A stretch of DNA of 64,000 bases, from NCBI GenBank assembly GCA_025738555.1, contig JAOVFP010000015.1:2914001-2978000 (forward strand), read 5' to 3'. The stretch is from Cyathus striatus (Eukaryota; Basidiomycota; Agaricomycetes; Agaricales; Nidulariaceae). The number at the start of each line of letters is the position of its first letter. Position 1 is the stretch's first letter. The notes beneath the pieces are model-generated. The model was not told the DNA's origin, did no database searches, and worked only from the letters and a program-made list of their open reading frames with translations. Shown piece by piece: positions 1 to 11,192 of the stretch. Both the position numbers and the translations under genes were made by a program.

Positions 1-1266
1 TTAACACCTGTTTGAATTATCTTAATTGTACATTTCAAGCAAGGACACCTGAACAAAATCGTGTATCAACACTTGAATATCGTAAAGACCTGGATTTAGA
101 CTCAACGTATTGCAATATAGAACAGCGTTATCTCCTATTCTCTCTCTGCCCGCTTCCAGAAGAGCGTTTTCTTCTGCGTGCAAGCATATGCAGTCATACG
201 GTGCGCTACGAGTTGCAGTGCCATTACAGTGTGGACAGCCACCTTCGTTACAATTTAACAAGCCGCGGGGTGTTCCGTTGTAACTGAAAACATTTTGTAA
301 TGCCATAGTGAGTGAACATCGTCCAAATACTTACCCAGTGGCGAGAACACGGTTTTCACGAACAATGACCGCGCCGACACGTCGTTTCATGCAATTTGAT
401 CTTCGGGAAGCAAGAGATGCTAACGTCTATTGCTTCGTTAGTCCAAATGGTCTTTATCTACATACGACGTACCATAAAATAGGCATCCCAGCCAGGCCTT
501 AAATGTGCAGGATCAAGGAGATCAACGTTATCGAGGTGCAAATACAGATCAGAAATCTTTGCAAATGTGTTTGTTACGAAAACGTTTACAAGATCGGACA
601 TGATACGGGTGGAGCCGTCTTTTCTGAAGTTATCAGGACCAGTACCATATGCGATCTCGTCGTTTTTTTTAACAAATTCTTCGAGGGATATGTTAGAATG
701 ACTGTCAATGTAACATGAGTATTGATATCATTTACAGGAGGGCTGACGGTACCGTTTTACACGCTCAAATCTTGTGAATAGCGGGGCCTCCACGCAAACG
801 AGCAAGAAAAAAGGACGTCTAATGAAAAGTTCCACTAGTTCCCATGTATGGAGATCGCAAGTGACAAAATTGTCTTGCCAGTTGTCAGTAACGAACTTTA
901 GGAGCTCCGCCGCGGATGAAAAGAATAGTGTTCCACGGTACTTCGGAGAAGGTGTCGATGATGGGAGAGGACTTGACGAATAGAATGAGATATGTTTGGA
1001 TGGCTCGTTTTCGGACGCAGCATTGTCGAAGTTTGTGGAAAGCGTGCAGTTCTTCGAGTGAGAGGGAAAAGGTTATGTTCTACATTCGCTCTCAGCAGAG
1101 ATAATCAAACTCGTAAAATTTGATCCACCTCCTTCAAAGCATCATGTTGAAGATCTGGACTAGCATTTGAAGAAATACGGACAGAGGTGAAGCCTCTCTC
1201 TGATATCAGATAATTTTCAACAGTTGATTTTCCAGAATATGGAGTCCCGATGATGGATATAAACAT
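1..1266 (-). CDS. DCD1: Deoxycytidylate (dCMP) deaminase, 3' end beyond window
   Basis: Zinc-dependent enzyme that deaminates dCMP to dUMP for thymidylate synthesis. The protein starts at the ATG complementary to 1264-1266 and opens with a P-loop-like segment (MFISIIGTPYSGKST), as in fungal dCMP deaminases, which carry an N-terminal nucleotide-kinase-like region. The deaminase part is spread over small exons: one ends near 480 (HLRPGWDAYFM), one near 345-450 (CMKRRVGAVIVRENRVLATG), the next about 120-306 (YNGTPRGLLNCNEGGCPHCN, then the zinc/active-site CLHAEENALLEAGRERIG). A final visible exon at 1 to about 50 gives CPCLKCTIKIIQTGV, supplying the PCxxC zinc ligands. The intron before it begins GTTGAG. 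The last C-terminal residues lie off the left edge. Exons in the 720-1130 region were not resolved. Function is confident from the HAE and PCxxC motifs. Confidence 0.88.
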
Positions 1267-1569
1267 ATGCGATACGAGGACGATAGTAAGGGTCGCGTGT
1301 TTGCGCCTTGGGGAAGTAAAATATCACAGGATATATTTATGCGACGTTAGAGCAAGGAGTAAACAAGGAGTAAGACAGCGGTAAGAAAATTATCAGTCGA
1401 TGGATGCTCTAAATAAATTTTTAATTAAGTACACAGTACCAGTTCAGTTCTCCCACACACGTACTTCATTACTATAGTAATTATACATTATGAGTAGCAG
1501 TCAAGTACATATTCACGTAGTACTTATAATGGTACATGTTCTGATTATAAACGCAAGAAGTTGCACTAC
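1267..1569. other. Intergenic spacer, upstream of DCD1
   Basis: About 300 bp between the DCD1 start and the stop of the next minus-strand gene. It is AT-rich and has no open frame I would call. It presumably holds the DCD1 promoter and the Pop3-like gene's 3' UTR; no specific motif stood out. Confidence 0.5.
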
Positions 1570-2556
1570 TTATATTTTCTGACGCCCTTTGACCAATTTC
1601 TTCTCGCCAACTCTTTTTTGTTTAGCTTCTCTCATATCTTTAGGTGCAGTTGTACGGAGTTGCTTTACATGAGTGGAAATCAATTCCCTCTCACCCGGAA
1701 TGATTAGCCACGGAGCTGTCGGTGAGGGTACTGCTTCAATCATAGACAGAAGTCCTGATAGTTCTGGATATTCAGCCTACAATGCATCTAGTAAGTTACT
1801 AAGGATAATAGTTGAATCGAGAGCGTACGTCAACTGCAATCACTGTCACCCGTTTAATGCCAAACGATTGAGCCAAAGATGTCTCTGCACCCTTTGGTAA
1901 AGGGAAAAGCTTTGTAACACCATTTGAGCAAGCTGAATTGAATGCCGCCACCAAATGAGGGAAATGGTTAACGAGCATTGCCGGATTTACGTCTGCTCTA
2001 CAAACAAAAACAGCTCTCAGAGGAGCGGTGAATGGCTGTGGTTTATCGTTTTCTGCTTTTGTGGAGAATAATGTCGTACGCCGGGCATCCCTAACTTGCG
2101 CCTCAAGCCGTTTCGTCACTTCATTGACCCCATACACTAAATGCTGTAAAACTGTAGGAGGTCGTAGAGCTACGACCTGTGCTTCAGTAAGATCGCTGAC
2201 TTCAGGAATCATATCCGTCACTCCTGCTTGTGCTCTCCTCTTTTTTGAGACAGCATTCGTATCGTTAGAAGAACTGCGCTTCCGTTTTCTATTCCGTTTT
2301 GCAAGATCTCGATGATAATCCGAAGCGCCATCTAAAAGGGAAATGAGACGTGCCAATACAGCATTTTGAAGATTGATGGGTACAGACGGCCTAAACAGTA
2401 AGTAAGATTCGAAGTTTTATTCAAAATTAGTGATCACCATTGAACACGGTATGGGTTGTCTAAAACACCCTTGAAGACATTCTTTTTTTCAGTGGAGTCT
2501 TGTCGCTTCGTCCGGTTAGAGGCGTGGGTGTAACTTCGAGCTGCTTTGTCGGACAT
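1570..2556 (-). CDS. POP3: Ribonuclease P/MRP subunit Pop3-like protein
   Basis: Three exons join in frame. Exon 1 starts at the ATG at 2556 (MSDKAARSYTHASNR) and ends in NPYRVQW. Exon 2 (about 2389-1832) starts PSVPINLQNAVLARLISLL and contains a basic stretch (AKRNRKRKRSS) and a conserved-looking core (VFVCRADVNPAMLVNHFPHL, then LFPLPKGAETSLAQSFGIKR). Exon 3 ends with a lysine-rich tail and a TAA at 1570-1572. The layout of an N-terminal WP-type segment, a basic linker and an L7Ae-like C-terminal half is what I know for Pop3 of RNase P/MRP, which acts in nuclear tRNA and rRNA processing. The family assignment is from motif resemblance only; another nucleolar RNA-binding protein is possible. 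Confidence 0.6.
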
Positions 2557-3301
2557 AATTCGCAAAAAGTGCAACCGAAGGTTTACAAGCCTTGTGAATG
2601 ATAATCGATAAGTAGTCAGTAACACGGAATATTTCAAATAAGGCAAAAACGAGACTTACCGAGTTATAAGTATGCGGGTACTTGAGTAGATTACGTTCAA
2701 AACATAACTTATGTAATCATGGACGTCGGAGTCTATGGGCTAAGGAGTCGCTATGGGCACTAGTAGTGAATAGCCGCTAAATTTCTTTCAGTGCCCAACC
2801 TTATCTAACTAGACTGATTCAAAGACTGTTGATAACAAGTTGATAACATCGGAAACATATTAAATAAAACACAAAATCGCAGTTCTGACCGGGACCCTTC
2901 AGCTTCAAAGCTTCAACAGTACAATACATTTGCAATACTACTTACTTGGTACAAGTCAGTAGTACATACAAGTTGCTAATACATGCAGCATTTCGAGCCA
3001 ATTTCGACCCATTGGATATAATTTGAGATTGAAATTTCGCTTTGCTTATGCTTATACAGAAGGATCTCAGATAGAAGAAGACTTGGAAATGCGGGATGCT
3101 ATAACTAATAGAGTTATTTATAATGATCACAACTTGTGTTCGCAACAAGCACTTGGGGAATTCCTCAAACTGATGTCGGATAGATGCTTCCATACTTTTA
3201 ATGCCTCGACGATAGAATCCAAGTTAGCATCAGAATAGCAAAAGAGGACTAAGCTCAGGAGTACAAAGCTTTGAAACCTAATAGAACAATTCAATTACCC
3301 G
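2557..3301. other. Intergenic spacer without recognisable gene
   Basis: About 745 bp between the Pop3-like gene start and the VTA1 stop. Short open frames exist on both strands (for example a 70-codon frame at 3023-3238), but none shows a recognisable motif or convincing splice partners. I see no repeat structure here. Confidence 0.4.
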
Positions 3302-4995
3302 TCATCCGCCTAACATGTTCAAAGCCGCCCGAAGTTCTTTTCTTGCCGTTTCAGGATCTTCGTAGTCAAGAGCACTTATGGCGAATCTGCAGTGTTTCTG
3401 TGCTTTGGCGATGATGGTCGGTGTAAGCTCGAAAGGTGGTGGAGCAGCTACGGATGCAGGTGCAGGTACAGGTGGTGCGTAAATGTTCATCCGAAGGGTA
3501 GAAGGTGGTGCATATATATTTGTCCTGGGTGGGGATGTCGATGGCGATCCATAGATGTTGGATCGGGGTGAAGACGATGGACCATATATAGAGTCGTGGA
3601 TGGGTGGTGGCAAAGAAGGAGAAGTTGGAATGGGGTAAGAACTTGTCGTTGGCGTTGAGGGAGTAATATTTGAGTGTGATAAGAGGTCAGAGGCAGGTGA
3701 AGTTGGCGCCGTGGATCCTCCAACAATGGAGGGAGTAAATGTGACCTTTTTCGGAGAAGAGGAAGCAGGAGGCGTTAAATGTCCTTCCGGTTGTCCGTCG
3801 ACGCTACCTTTCCGCGGTCTGGCGTTATCAATAGGCGACGAACTGGTGCTTGCAATCCTATCTGTTTGACCTGGATCTTTAATTAGCAACGATTGGTCGA
3901 TAGTATGATTTTGTTCATGTGGATTCGGTTCATCGGTGAGAGGGGTGTTTCCGTGAGCCGTACCAGGAGTGGCTGCAGTGCTCCAGTTATCTGTAGGGCC
4001 CTCTGTATCTCCAACGGAGAGATGCCCATCGACTTCGTCGTTCAAGCCTTTTCGACGAGAAGGTGCATTAATGTTCGCGCGAGCGATATCCGCAGGGTCT
4101 ATCTGTGGATGGGAAGGCGAATCACGCCGTCCCGAGCGAGAAACATCGTCATGACGCGGAGGTGAGGAAGATATAATCTCGGTACTTGGAGGAAAGCCGG
4201 AAAGCTTAGTCCGGCCCTTTGGCGGCGAGCCTGCTACGAGAGTGGTGGTGGAGGAGTTGGTATTGACCAGGACGGAAGGCGATAGTGTCTGTTGGTCTGG
4301 CTCCATTTCAGAGCCCGCAGGTCCAGGAGTTGGTTTACGTCCTTCGCGGAATGCTTTGGCGATATCCGTTGCCTTCCATTTAGCGTAACGGATCTTTTCC
4401 TCGTTCTATAGCGTGCAGGCAGGCAGGTGAGCGGATATATACCGAAAAAGCATGGGAATGTAAGGCGCACGGATTCCTGGACCTCTGTCTTTGGGAAGGT
4501 TTTCAGAACCTCAAGGAAGTTAGCTGCGGCCAAGAACTTCTTTGCTGTTGACCTGAGAAGTATAAGGGATCGGACGAGACGAAAAGAAAGAAGAGGAAAT
4601 GAACCTTGCTGCGCGGCCACTACGATCCTCGTTATCGGCCATTGTAAAGACCTTGAGAGCAAAGTTCTCCACATATGCGGCGCTGGCAGCTTCGATATCA
4701 ACAGCATCGGAGGGACCGATTTCTTGTTTCATACGCTCGAGGACGCCAAGGAGGGAGAAGAGAAGGTCTCTGGCAGCAGTGTCTCTAGCCTTCAAGGATA
4801 TGCCAACTTGAGCAGCATAGTAAGCACCTGTGAGGGGAAGATAAAGAAATGGTTGTACATGGGCAAGCTGAAGGACGCACACCAGTAGGCGAGAATTGGA
4901 TCCTGGGACTTAAGCTCCTCTGCGCGTTGGAGATAGGGAGTGATAGGCTTGAGTTCTTGCGAGATGGGGGGGAGACCGAGGAGCTGAGGAGGCAT
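3302..4995 (-). CDS. VTA1: Vacuolar protein sorting-associated protein VTA1 (LIP5 family)
   Basis: VTA1 stimulates the ESCRT-III disassembly ATPase Vps4 at endosomes. The start (ATG at 4995) gives MPPQLLGLPPISQELKPI, then PYLQRAEELKSQDPILAYW, the conserved MIT-like N-terminal domain, continuing over spliced exons (AAQVGISLKARDTAARDLL; ASAAYVENFALKVFTMAD; KKFLAAANFLEVLKTF; EEKIRYAKWKATDIAKAFRE). A long Pro/Ser-rich linker (about 3480-4300) follows, and the protein ends with the C-terminal Vta1 dimerisation/Vps4-binding helices (IIAKAQKHCRFAISALDYED ... ARKELRAALNMLGG). Introns: after 'YWC' near 4885, near 4603 and near 4470-4410. All joins keep frame. No defects seen. Confidence 0.9.
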
Positions 4996-5748
4996 TTGGG
5001 ATTGAGACTAGAGTATAGTGTAGATAATTATTAACTATTATATACGAGACCAAGATGGAACGTCAGCGAAATAGGAAGGAGGAGCTGCGCCAGATCTGGG
5101 GGCTGAATCTGCCTCGCGAGCCGCACGCGTCTGTTGGAGACTCCAGACTCGAGAGAACAGAAATTCAATGACGTCATCAACACTCTCCCTCTTCCGCTCC
5201 TCTACTCTCACCATCACCCCACTCAGACTAAATCTTATCACCTTCTCGTCAACACATCCCACTCCCAAACTCCAGAGAACGCGTTTTCAGCGTGCATTGT
5301 TGCTCTCAACGTATTTCAGTACTTGCTAATATTATACCTACTACTTTCATCTTCACATCGTTATTGTAGCCCTATTTACCCCGCTTCATGTGTCTATCCA
5401 ATCAAGGCTAGTTTCATTTATACTTGCCATTAAGAGCATCAAGATAAGCTCCATCGTAATATTTGTATAATGTACCTCGGGGGCACGCATTCCCTCCCGC
5501 GAACATCACGTCAAGAATTGCAAGCGTATCCACTTTATTCAACACTGTTATTACGAATAATAAGGTTGACGCTGAAAGTCACGAAAGGAAACCCGAAATG
5601 GACCCCACTTGTCAAGCAGCTGGGAGAGTCCCAAGAAGAATACTGTACTATCGAGGCTCGAGACATTCTCGGATCCCAAAACACCGCCAAAGCCTTCACG
5701 AAAAGCTGACTTTGAACTGCAACAAGATATTTCAGCAGCATGCAGAAT
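4996..5748. other. Intergenic spacer upstream of VTA1
   Basis: About 750 bp between two minus-strand genes. A minus-strand frame at 5038-5268 could encode a short acidic/basic peptide (MVRVEERKRESVDDVIEFLF), but I recognise no family and could not join it to VTA1. The rest shows nothing clear. Confidence 0.35.
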
Positions 5749-6971
5749 CTACTCTTCCGGAGGAAGTTTCAAACTTCCGATTGTCGAAACAGGGCTATCA
5801 AATAGATGTGGCATGCTTCCTTCCGTTGGCCGTACTATCACGGAAGGCACGGGCGGATGCCGAACTTTGGAGGGTTGAGAAGGTTTAGAGCGAGACAAGG
5901 ACTGAGGCAGAATTCCTGTCGAGGACAGATTGCTCATGGCTGGCGAACTTGGATACTGGTAGTTACGTCCCACAGTCGTGGCTTTATTACTGTTGTTGCC
6001 TTCATTCGACGTAACAGTCGGCTCAGGTGATTTAGTGTTATGCCGCGAAGAGGGAAATTCAATATTGAGTATTGGAAGAGCATTGAACTCTGTAAGAGCT
6101 TCAGATAAGTTTTCCAACTAAAGACCCTTAGCGATGGGTACTCCTACAAGCTGAAATGAATTACCTTGTCCATTATGTCGTTGATAGCCTCCTTCCTACC
6201 TTCAAACTGATCTGCCAACCTAGCGAACTGTTCCTCTCTAATCCTGTTCTGCTCCGCCTCTTCATCAGGAACATCTACACCTTCTTCACCGTCCCTTTCG
6301 TGTGCCCTCCGTATCGCAGGATCTAGCTGTGACAAGGTGCTTTCAAACCGAGGGGGCTTCATAGGTGGGTGACTCGGAGTAGTTGTACTCCCTGAAGGAC
6401 TTGAGCTACCCTTGCCTTTGGATTTTGCATCCCCAGCTTTGCCTAAACGAATACCTTCCATATTCATATGCATCATCGCAATTTCACCTTGAAGCTCAAG
6501 AACGCGCGAAAGATGTGTCCACATTTCTTCGGCCTTTTGGTCGTTGTTTCGAGCATCCATAGAGGAGTCCTGGGGTGCAAGCATACCTATTGTTGATCCA
6601 TCGAATGGGTCTTGTAGCGGGTCTTGCAGCGAGGGCGGACGGGGTGAACTTTGAATACTACCAGTAGATTTGGCAGGAATACTAGGTGAGACATGGTGCT
6701 GTAGGACATTAGGACCACCGATAGTTTCTTGCTCGGGAGCCCCCCCTTGCTGGGAAGAGACCTGAACTGCACCTGTTAGTCGGGAAAGGACGGTGTCGTG
6801 CGGAGTAGTAATGCCATCAAAAGCAGTCTTAGGTGAATTAGAAGGCTGAGGTGGAACATCGGTTGTAGTGGAGGCAGACGGCCGGTTTCTGGCAGAGAGT
6901 AGTTCAGTTGAGCGACGACGAGTGTCAGTTTCACCACTACTGGATTTCTGACCAAACCATGAATGGAGCAT
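5749..6971 (-). CDS. Hypothetical protein with C-terminal coiled coil
   Basis: Two exons join in frame across a short intron near 6120-6168: the first (6971 down) ends NDIMDK and the second begins LENLSEALTEFNALPILN. The first half is low-complexity and rich in Ser, Pro, Thr and Gln. The middle (EEMWTHLSRVLELQGEIAMM) and a later segment (EEQFARLADQFEGRKEAIND continuing into LENLSEALTEF) have heptad spacing and probably form coiled coils. The start gives MLHSWFGQKSSSGET. I do not recognise the family; it looks like a basidiomycete-specific or fast-evolving cytoplasmic protein. It ends about 750 bp upstream of the VTA1 start. Confidence 0.55.
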
Positions 6972-7070
6972 TTGGAAGAATTAGTTTACATTGGGTTTCA
7001 ATTGGGTTTACAACTTTACACTGAACGAAGCATATACAAATAAGTGGTGTTACGTAAACAACAAACCTAC

Positions 7071-8005
7071 TTATACGCAAGCGTCTGAAATCTTCCAGTC
7101 AGCTTGCATGCTTACATGCCCGTACCAAAATGCTTCCACTTACCGGGAACTGCTTGTCCAGCTGAATTAACCTTGCTTCGCAATGCGCCGCTACTGCACA
7201 ACAGCCCACGCACAAATGCTGCTGCCACTACGTTCGCCCCAGTCGGCGATGTATGTGTATGGTCGATAGGATAGTACACTGCTACCGTAGTCTGTCCAAT
7301 TCTCTCGTATGCTTGCGCCACGTACGCATAATGGTTAACATATGACACCCCAGTTTGAGATGCAGATGTCTGAGCATATCCTACGAATCTGGGTCCCGCG
7401 GCAATCGATCCGTTCGACCATATATTGTCTGGCGTCTGCGCTGAAACAACAGGAATCGCTCCTTTTGCTTTCAGCGCATTAACAGCATTCTGGATATAGT
7501 ACGGGAAGGTGTGAATCACCACCGTGGTTCCACTGTAAAGCACTCAGCGTTACAATTCCATACACTGTTAGAGTCACATTTCCTTACTTCGACGTGGTCA
7601 CGGTGGAAGTTGTATCGTAGCCGTCTCCAACGGCATCTTGTCTGCCATTATCAACGGCCCCGGAAGACCCATCATTATGCCCAAATTCAATCACGACAAA
7701 GTCACCACTTTTAACAGTGTTGACTAGAGTGTTGAAGCGACCTTCCTCCGTATAAGATCGGGCAGATCGTCCAGCAATTGCAGAATTGACAATCGGTATG
7801 CTTAGATACTGTCCGAGGTACTGGCCCCATCCTGTTCGGCGTCAGTGATGTATCGACCGGTAGTTTCCTTGCACCAACCGTCAGTTCCCGATCCTCCTCC
7901 TCCTTTTGCCATGGTCGAATCTCCAGCTAAATAAACAGTTTGACCATTGGCAAAGGTGGTAAGCGTGAGTGTGAAGATCGCTGCAAGTGTTGAAAAAATA
8001 TGCAT
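7071..8005 (-). CDS. Secreted rhamnogalacturonan acetylesterase (SGNH hydrolase, CE12)
   Basis: Predicted secreted esterase that removes acetyl groups from rhamnogalacturonan in pectin. The chosen start at 8005 gives a signal peptide ([21 protein letters not shown]), then [20 protein letters not shown] with the catalytic Ser about residue 30 (GDS block). After a short intron come [32 protein letters not shown] and the GHND block ([14 protein letters not shown]). The last exon contains the catalytic DxxH ([20 protein letters not shown]). The C-terminus is ambiguous: reading on gives a stop at 7112, while splicing at GTAAGTGG adds DACV and a stop at 7071-7073. The second option ends in a cysteine, which I find plausible for a secreted enzyme. 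An upstream in-frame start at 8032 would add only a short extension. Confidence 0.85.
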
Positions 8006-8405
8006 TGTGTTGTCGTTTTGTAACAGAATCATCTCTCTATTTTATAGTTGTATCGAGTCCATGCGGTCCGTTGGTAGTCAGATGACATCGTCATGGATTC
8101 TCGTCAGGCGACAACACACGAATACGCCGAAAATCCTACGATGACCTGTTGAATTCTCACCCAGAAGCCAGCGAGGTGTTTCTTATTCCCTTTCATTTGT
8201 CCATCCTAGTTAAAATATTCCGTCCTCTTGGCACCGATGTAAGGGAACCATGAATACATGGGTCATTGCTTACTAGAAGACCAAATACCATCATAAAAAC
8301 TTATTGTAACAATATACTTATCATTCCTAGATATAACCGTTAAACCGATAAAAAGGCATATAAAACTGCATCACTTACAGTATATATTATCTTTTAAAGG
8401 CTCCA
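8006..8405. other. Intergenic spacer, esterase promoter side
   Basis: About 400 bp between the esterase start and the GTPase stop, both on the minus strand. It is AT-rich near 8280-8400. No gene or repeat recognised. Confidence 0.4.
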
Positions 8406-10655
8406 TTATGCCGATTCCTCGCTTCTGCTGTTCTCTTCTTCCGGACCGTCCTCATAGGAAAGCGCCCCGAATCTTCCCAATCCTGTTGGCTTTACTTTCT
8501 CTGACTCGTCCTCATCACCTTCATCTTCATCTTCGTTATGGTCATCCGATCCCAAGCCCTCATCGTTCTCGTTCAAATTATCCTCATCGCTGTTATTTCG
8601 GTCACTCTCATCATCAGCTTCCTCCTTTATGGCAGAGTCACATGAAATCCAAATTCCAAGTTTTTGTCCTTCATTTTCTTCATCGATTTTTCCGCCGTCA
8701 GCTCCAGGCGGCCAGAATGCCCAAGGAATTCTCCCTTCTGCAAGAGACCTAAGAACTACCCATAGTTAATGATCGCGGCCGGAAAGGTAGGCATAGAAAC
8801 ATACTAGCGTTACCCGCTCGGTGGGCATCAGGTCTACCAGCTTTGGCGGTTACCCATCCTTTCTTGTCTGCATAAGCAACAAGAATGTCCATTGCCGTCC
8901 AGCTGGGAGACGTTTGTTTCTCTGATTCCGCCTTAATGCCATCTCGCCATGTCCTCTTATCCTCCATAGGTGGCAATTTCACATCTGGATGTTCCAATTT
9001 TAACATACTTTCTAACGGAAGGATTTGAGACGCAAAATAAATGCAGGCTGGAACGGCAGAAACGCGCGAGATTGGAAGGATACCGGAAAGTACCTATATT
9101 GAGGTCAATAGAGCATTTGGTAAGCTGATATGTAAACACTTTTTCACCTGCATTTCCATAGGAACATAGTTGGGCATGACAAGACCGGGGCAGTCAACAA
9201 GTCGTACATCTGCTGTCCAGTAAAGCGTTTGGAAATGTTTAGTCTGTCAAATTAGGTCGGTCACGAAGTAAGTATAATGAAACAACGGGAAAAAACCTTT
9301 CCGGGTGTTTTGGACGCTCGTACTTTGCGTGCACCAAACAATGCGTTTAATAACGACGATTTGCCGACGTTAGGCTGGCCTGGACAAAGTTATTCAGACC
9401 TTGTTTAAGGAATGCATATTCTTCATACCAATGAGACCAACTGTGAGAATATCAGGTTCACGATCGCGTTCTTCTTGTGAAAGATTATCCTCATCCCTTG
9501 TGCGAGGAGCTGTGGCACCACCGACAGCCATACCCACTTTATTGCCTCTTGCGTTTAAAACACTGGACCAGTCAATGTTTCGCTTTACAGGGGGTATCCA
9601 GCTATCCAACCACTTCGGATTAACCTTAACTTTTTCAGGAGGTTCTGACAATTCGGAATGAGCCTGGCGTATCGCCTCTACTAGCCTCTCTCGAAATACA
9701 TCAGGAAGATGTGGTTCGTACTGAACGCGCCCCTGATGCTCAGTGCCAGCTTCTTTTTCGATGTAAGATTCAACTTGCACAATACGCATATCAGGATATT
9801 GTTTATGCAAGAACTCTATCCATGCTTGAGTTCTCGTCGGGCCGGTAATGTCGACCTTGGTCAACACCAGTATGACCTTACGATCTGAAAGATACGCTGA
9901 TAGAGAAGGGGGATAATGAAGAACAGGGCAACGTGAGTCCAATAAAACAAGTATGATTTGAGATATTTCTGTGACTCTCCACCTACGAGCACGATGGTAG
10001 CGATGAATGCAGAGGTGGAAACCAATAGCATGTATATGACTTACAGCTGTCTCCATACCTCAAGATTCCTTTCAAAATACGTTGGTGAGGAGAGATTTTC
10101 TTGATCGATTGATATCTGGGTATATGAGATTGTACTATCTTCCTGAATTGCACTCTGTGTAGAATCAGGATCCCGATTTTGCCACTCATCTGTAAGCTCA
10201 TCCATCTGCGCTAGCCATTTCTTGAAGACACCTTCTTCATTTCTCTCTACTTCATGTTTAGACATATCAAAGCGCCACTTTGGCCTCTTGGGACAAGTGA
10301 GTAGTTGGTGAGATTTATCTTGGTATTCTTTGGCAAGGTCTGCATATATTGCAGCATGGTTTGGAATTGGACGACGTAAGGACATGGTCGATGCTAGCCT
10401 CTTTGTGTTTTCTAGATATTTTGGAGATACCTTCACGAATGCTGACTGTAGCTTCCTGGCAGATTCGACGGTACGGGAAGCATCCAGACTAGCTCCTATG
10501 ATTTGGCCTGTAGGACCTATACGACCATGTTTTGGTTTGCGGTGCTGAGGATGTTTCGGCTCTGGGGGAGGAACGTCGCCACGTTTAATGGCCCGTCGTA
10601 ACTGCTGCTCCGCTTTCTTCTGTTTTGTAGAAATTGGCTTTCGACGAGGAGGCAT
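8406..10655 (-). CDS. GNL1: GNL1-type circularly permuted GTPase
   Basis: Nucleolar/ribosome-biogenesis class GTPase with permuted G motifs. The start at 10655 gives MPPRRKPISTKQKKAEQQLR (basic N-terminus), then KPKHGRIGPTG. The GTPase part begins YFERNLEVWRQL/WRVTEISQIILVLLDSRCP across a short intron, followed by G4 (VILVLTKVD), then after a spacer G1 (GQPNVGKSSLLNALFGARKV) and G3 (VRLVDCPGLVMPNYVPMEMQ). The order G4-G1-G3 defines the permuted YlqF/MMR1 group, and the WRQLWRV plus PVLHYPPSL context fits GNL1. The C-terminus is very acidic (Asp/Glu/Asn-rich, encoded by 8408-8640) and ends LGRFGALSYEDGP. At least five introns, all in frame. Confidence 0.88.
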
Positions 10656-11192
10656 TGTAGCTGAAATTAGTGAAGAAAATCTGTGGACAACTCCAAGACA
10701 ACTTGTCGATCTTGCAAGTTACTGTATGATCATTACATAATGCAAATGTCCATTCTTTCGTAGAAATAAAGACAAAATAAAGATGTACATAATTTGTAAA
10801 TAATTTTCGGGCTCACTGCTGTGCTTCAAGAGCAGTGTACTTACATGAATCAATCAAAGAATTTCAACAGTTCGGACAATCAACGTTTCAAAATTTCAAC
10901 ATGGCAGCAGTCTGAGACTCTGATGGCATGTTTGTAACTTGTGTATCTTTTCAACTCTTCCTGGCCGACAATCTCAGGCGCCAACATTATTGTGCTTCCA
11001 TCAGATGTCCTGTCCCCTCGTGCACTTGAGTTATCCCGATCAGCACACTGCCAATGACGACGGGAAACATAACTACTTGATCCTCTTCCCTGTCTTCTGT
11101 AATTCGAATAATCTTCCTCTGCTTGCTTGTCTTTATGATATCACCTGGCACCCGCCTACGACTGTGACGAACCTTAATACGACCATAAAAGA
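10656..11192. promoter_or_regulatory. Divergent promoter region between GNL1 and methyltransferase
   Basis: About 540 bp between two divergently transcribed genes, so both promoters must lie here. Open frames inside it (for example 10987-11250 minus) overlap the start of the methyltransferase and show no recognisable family. I could not identify specific binding sites. Confidence 0.4.

Noticed and set aside
5038..5268. 76-codon minus-strand frame upstream of VTA1
   Set aside because: No recognisable motif, no good splice partner to VTA1, ends in stop codons; not called as a gene.
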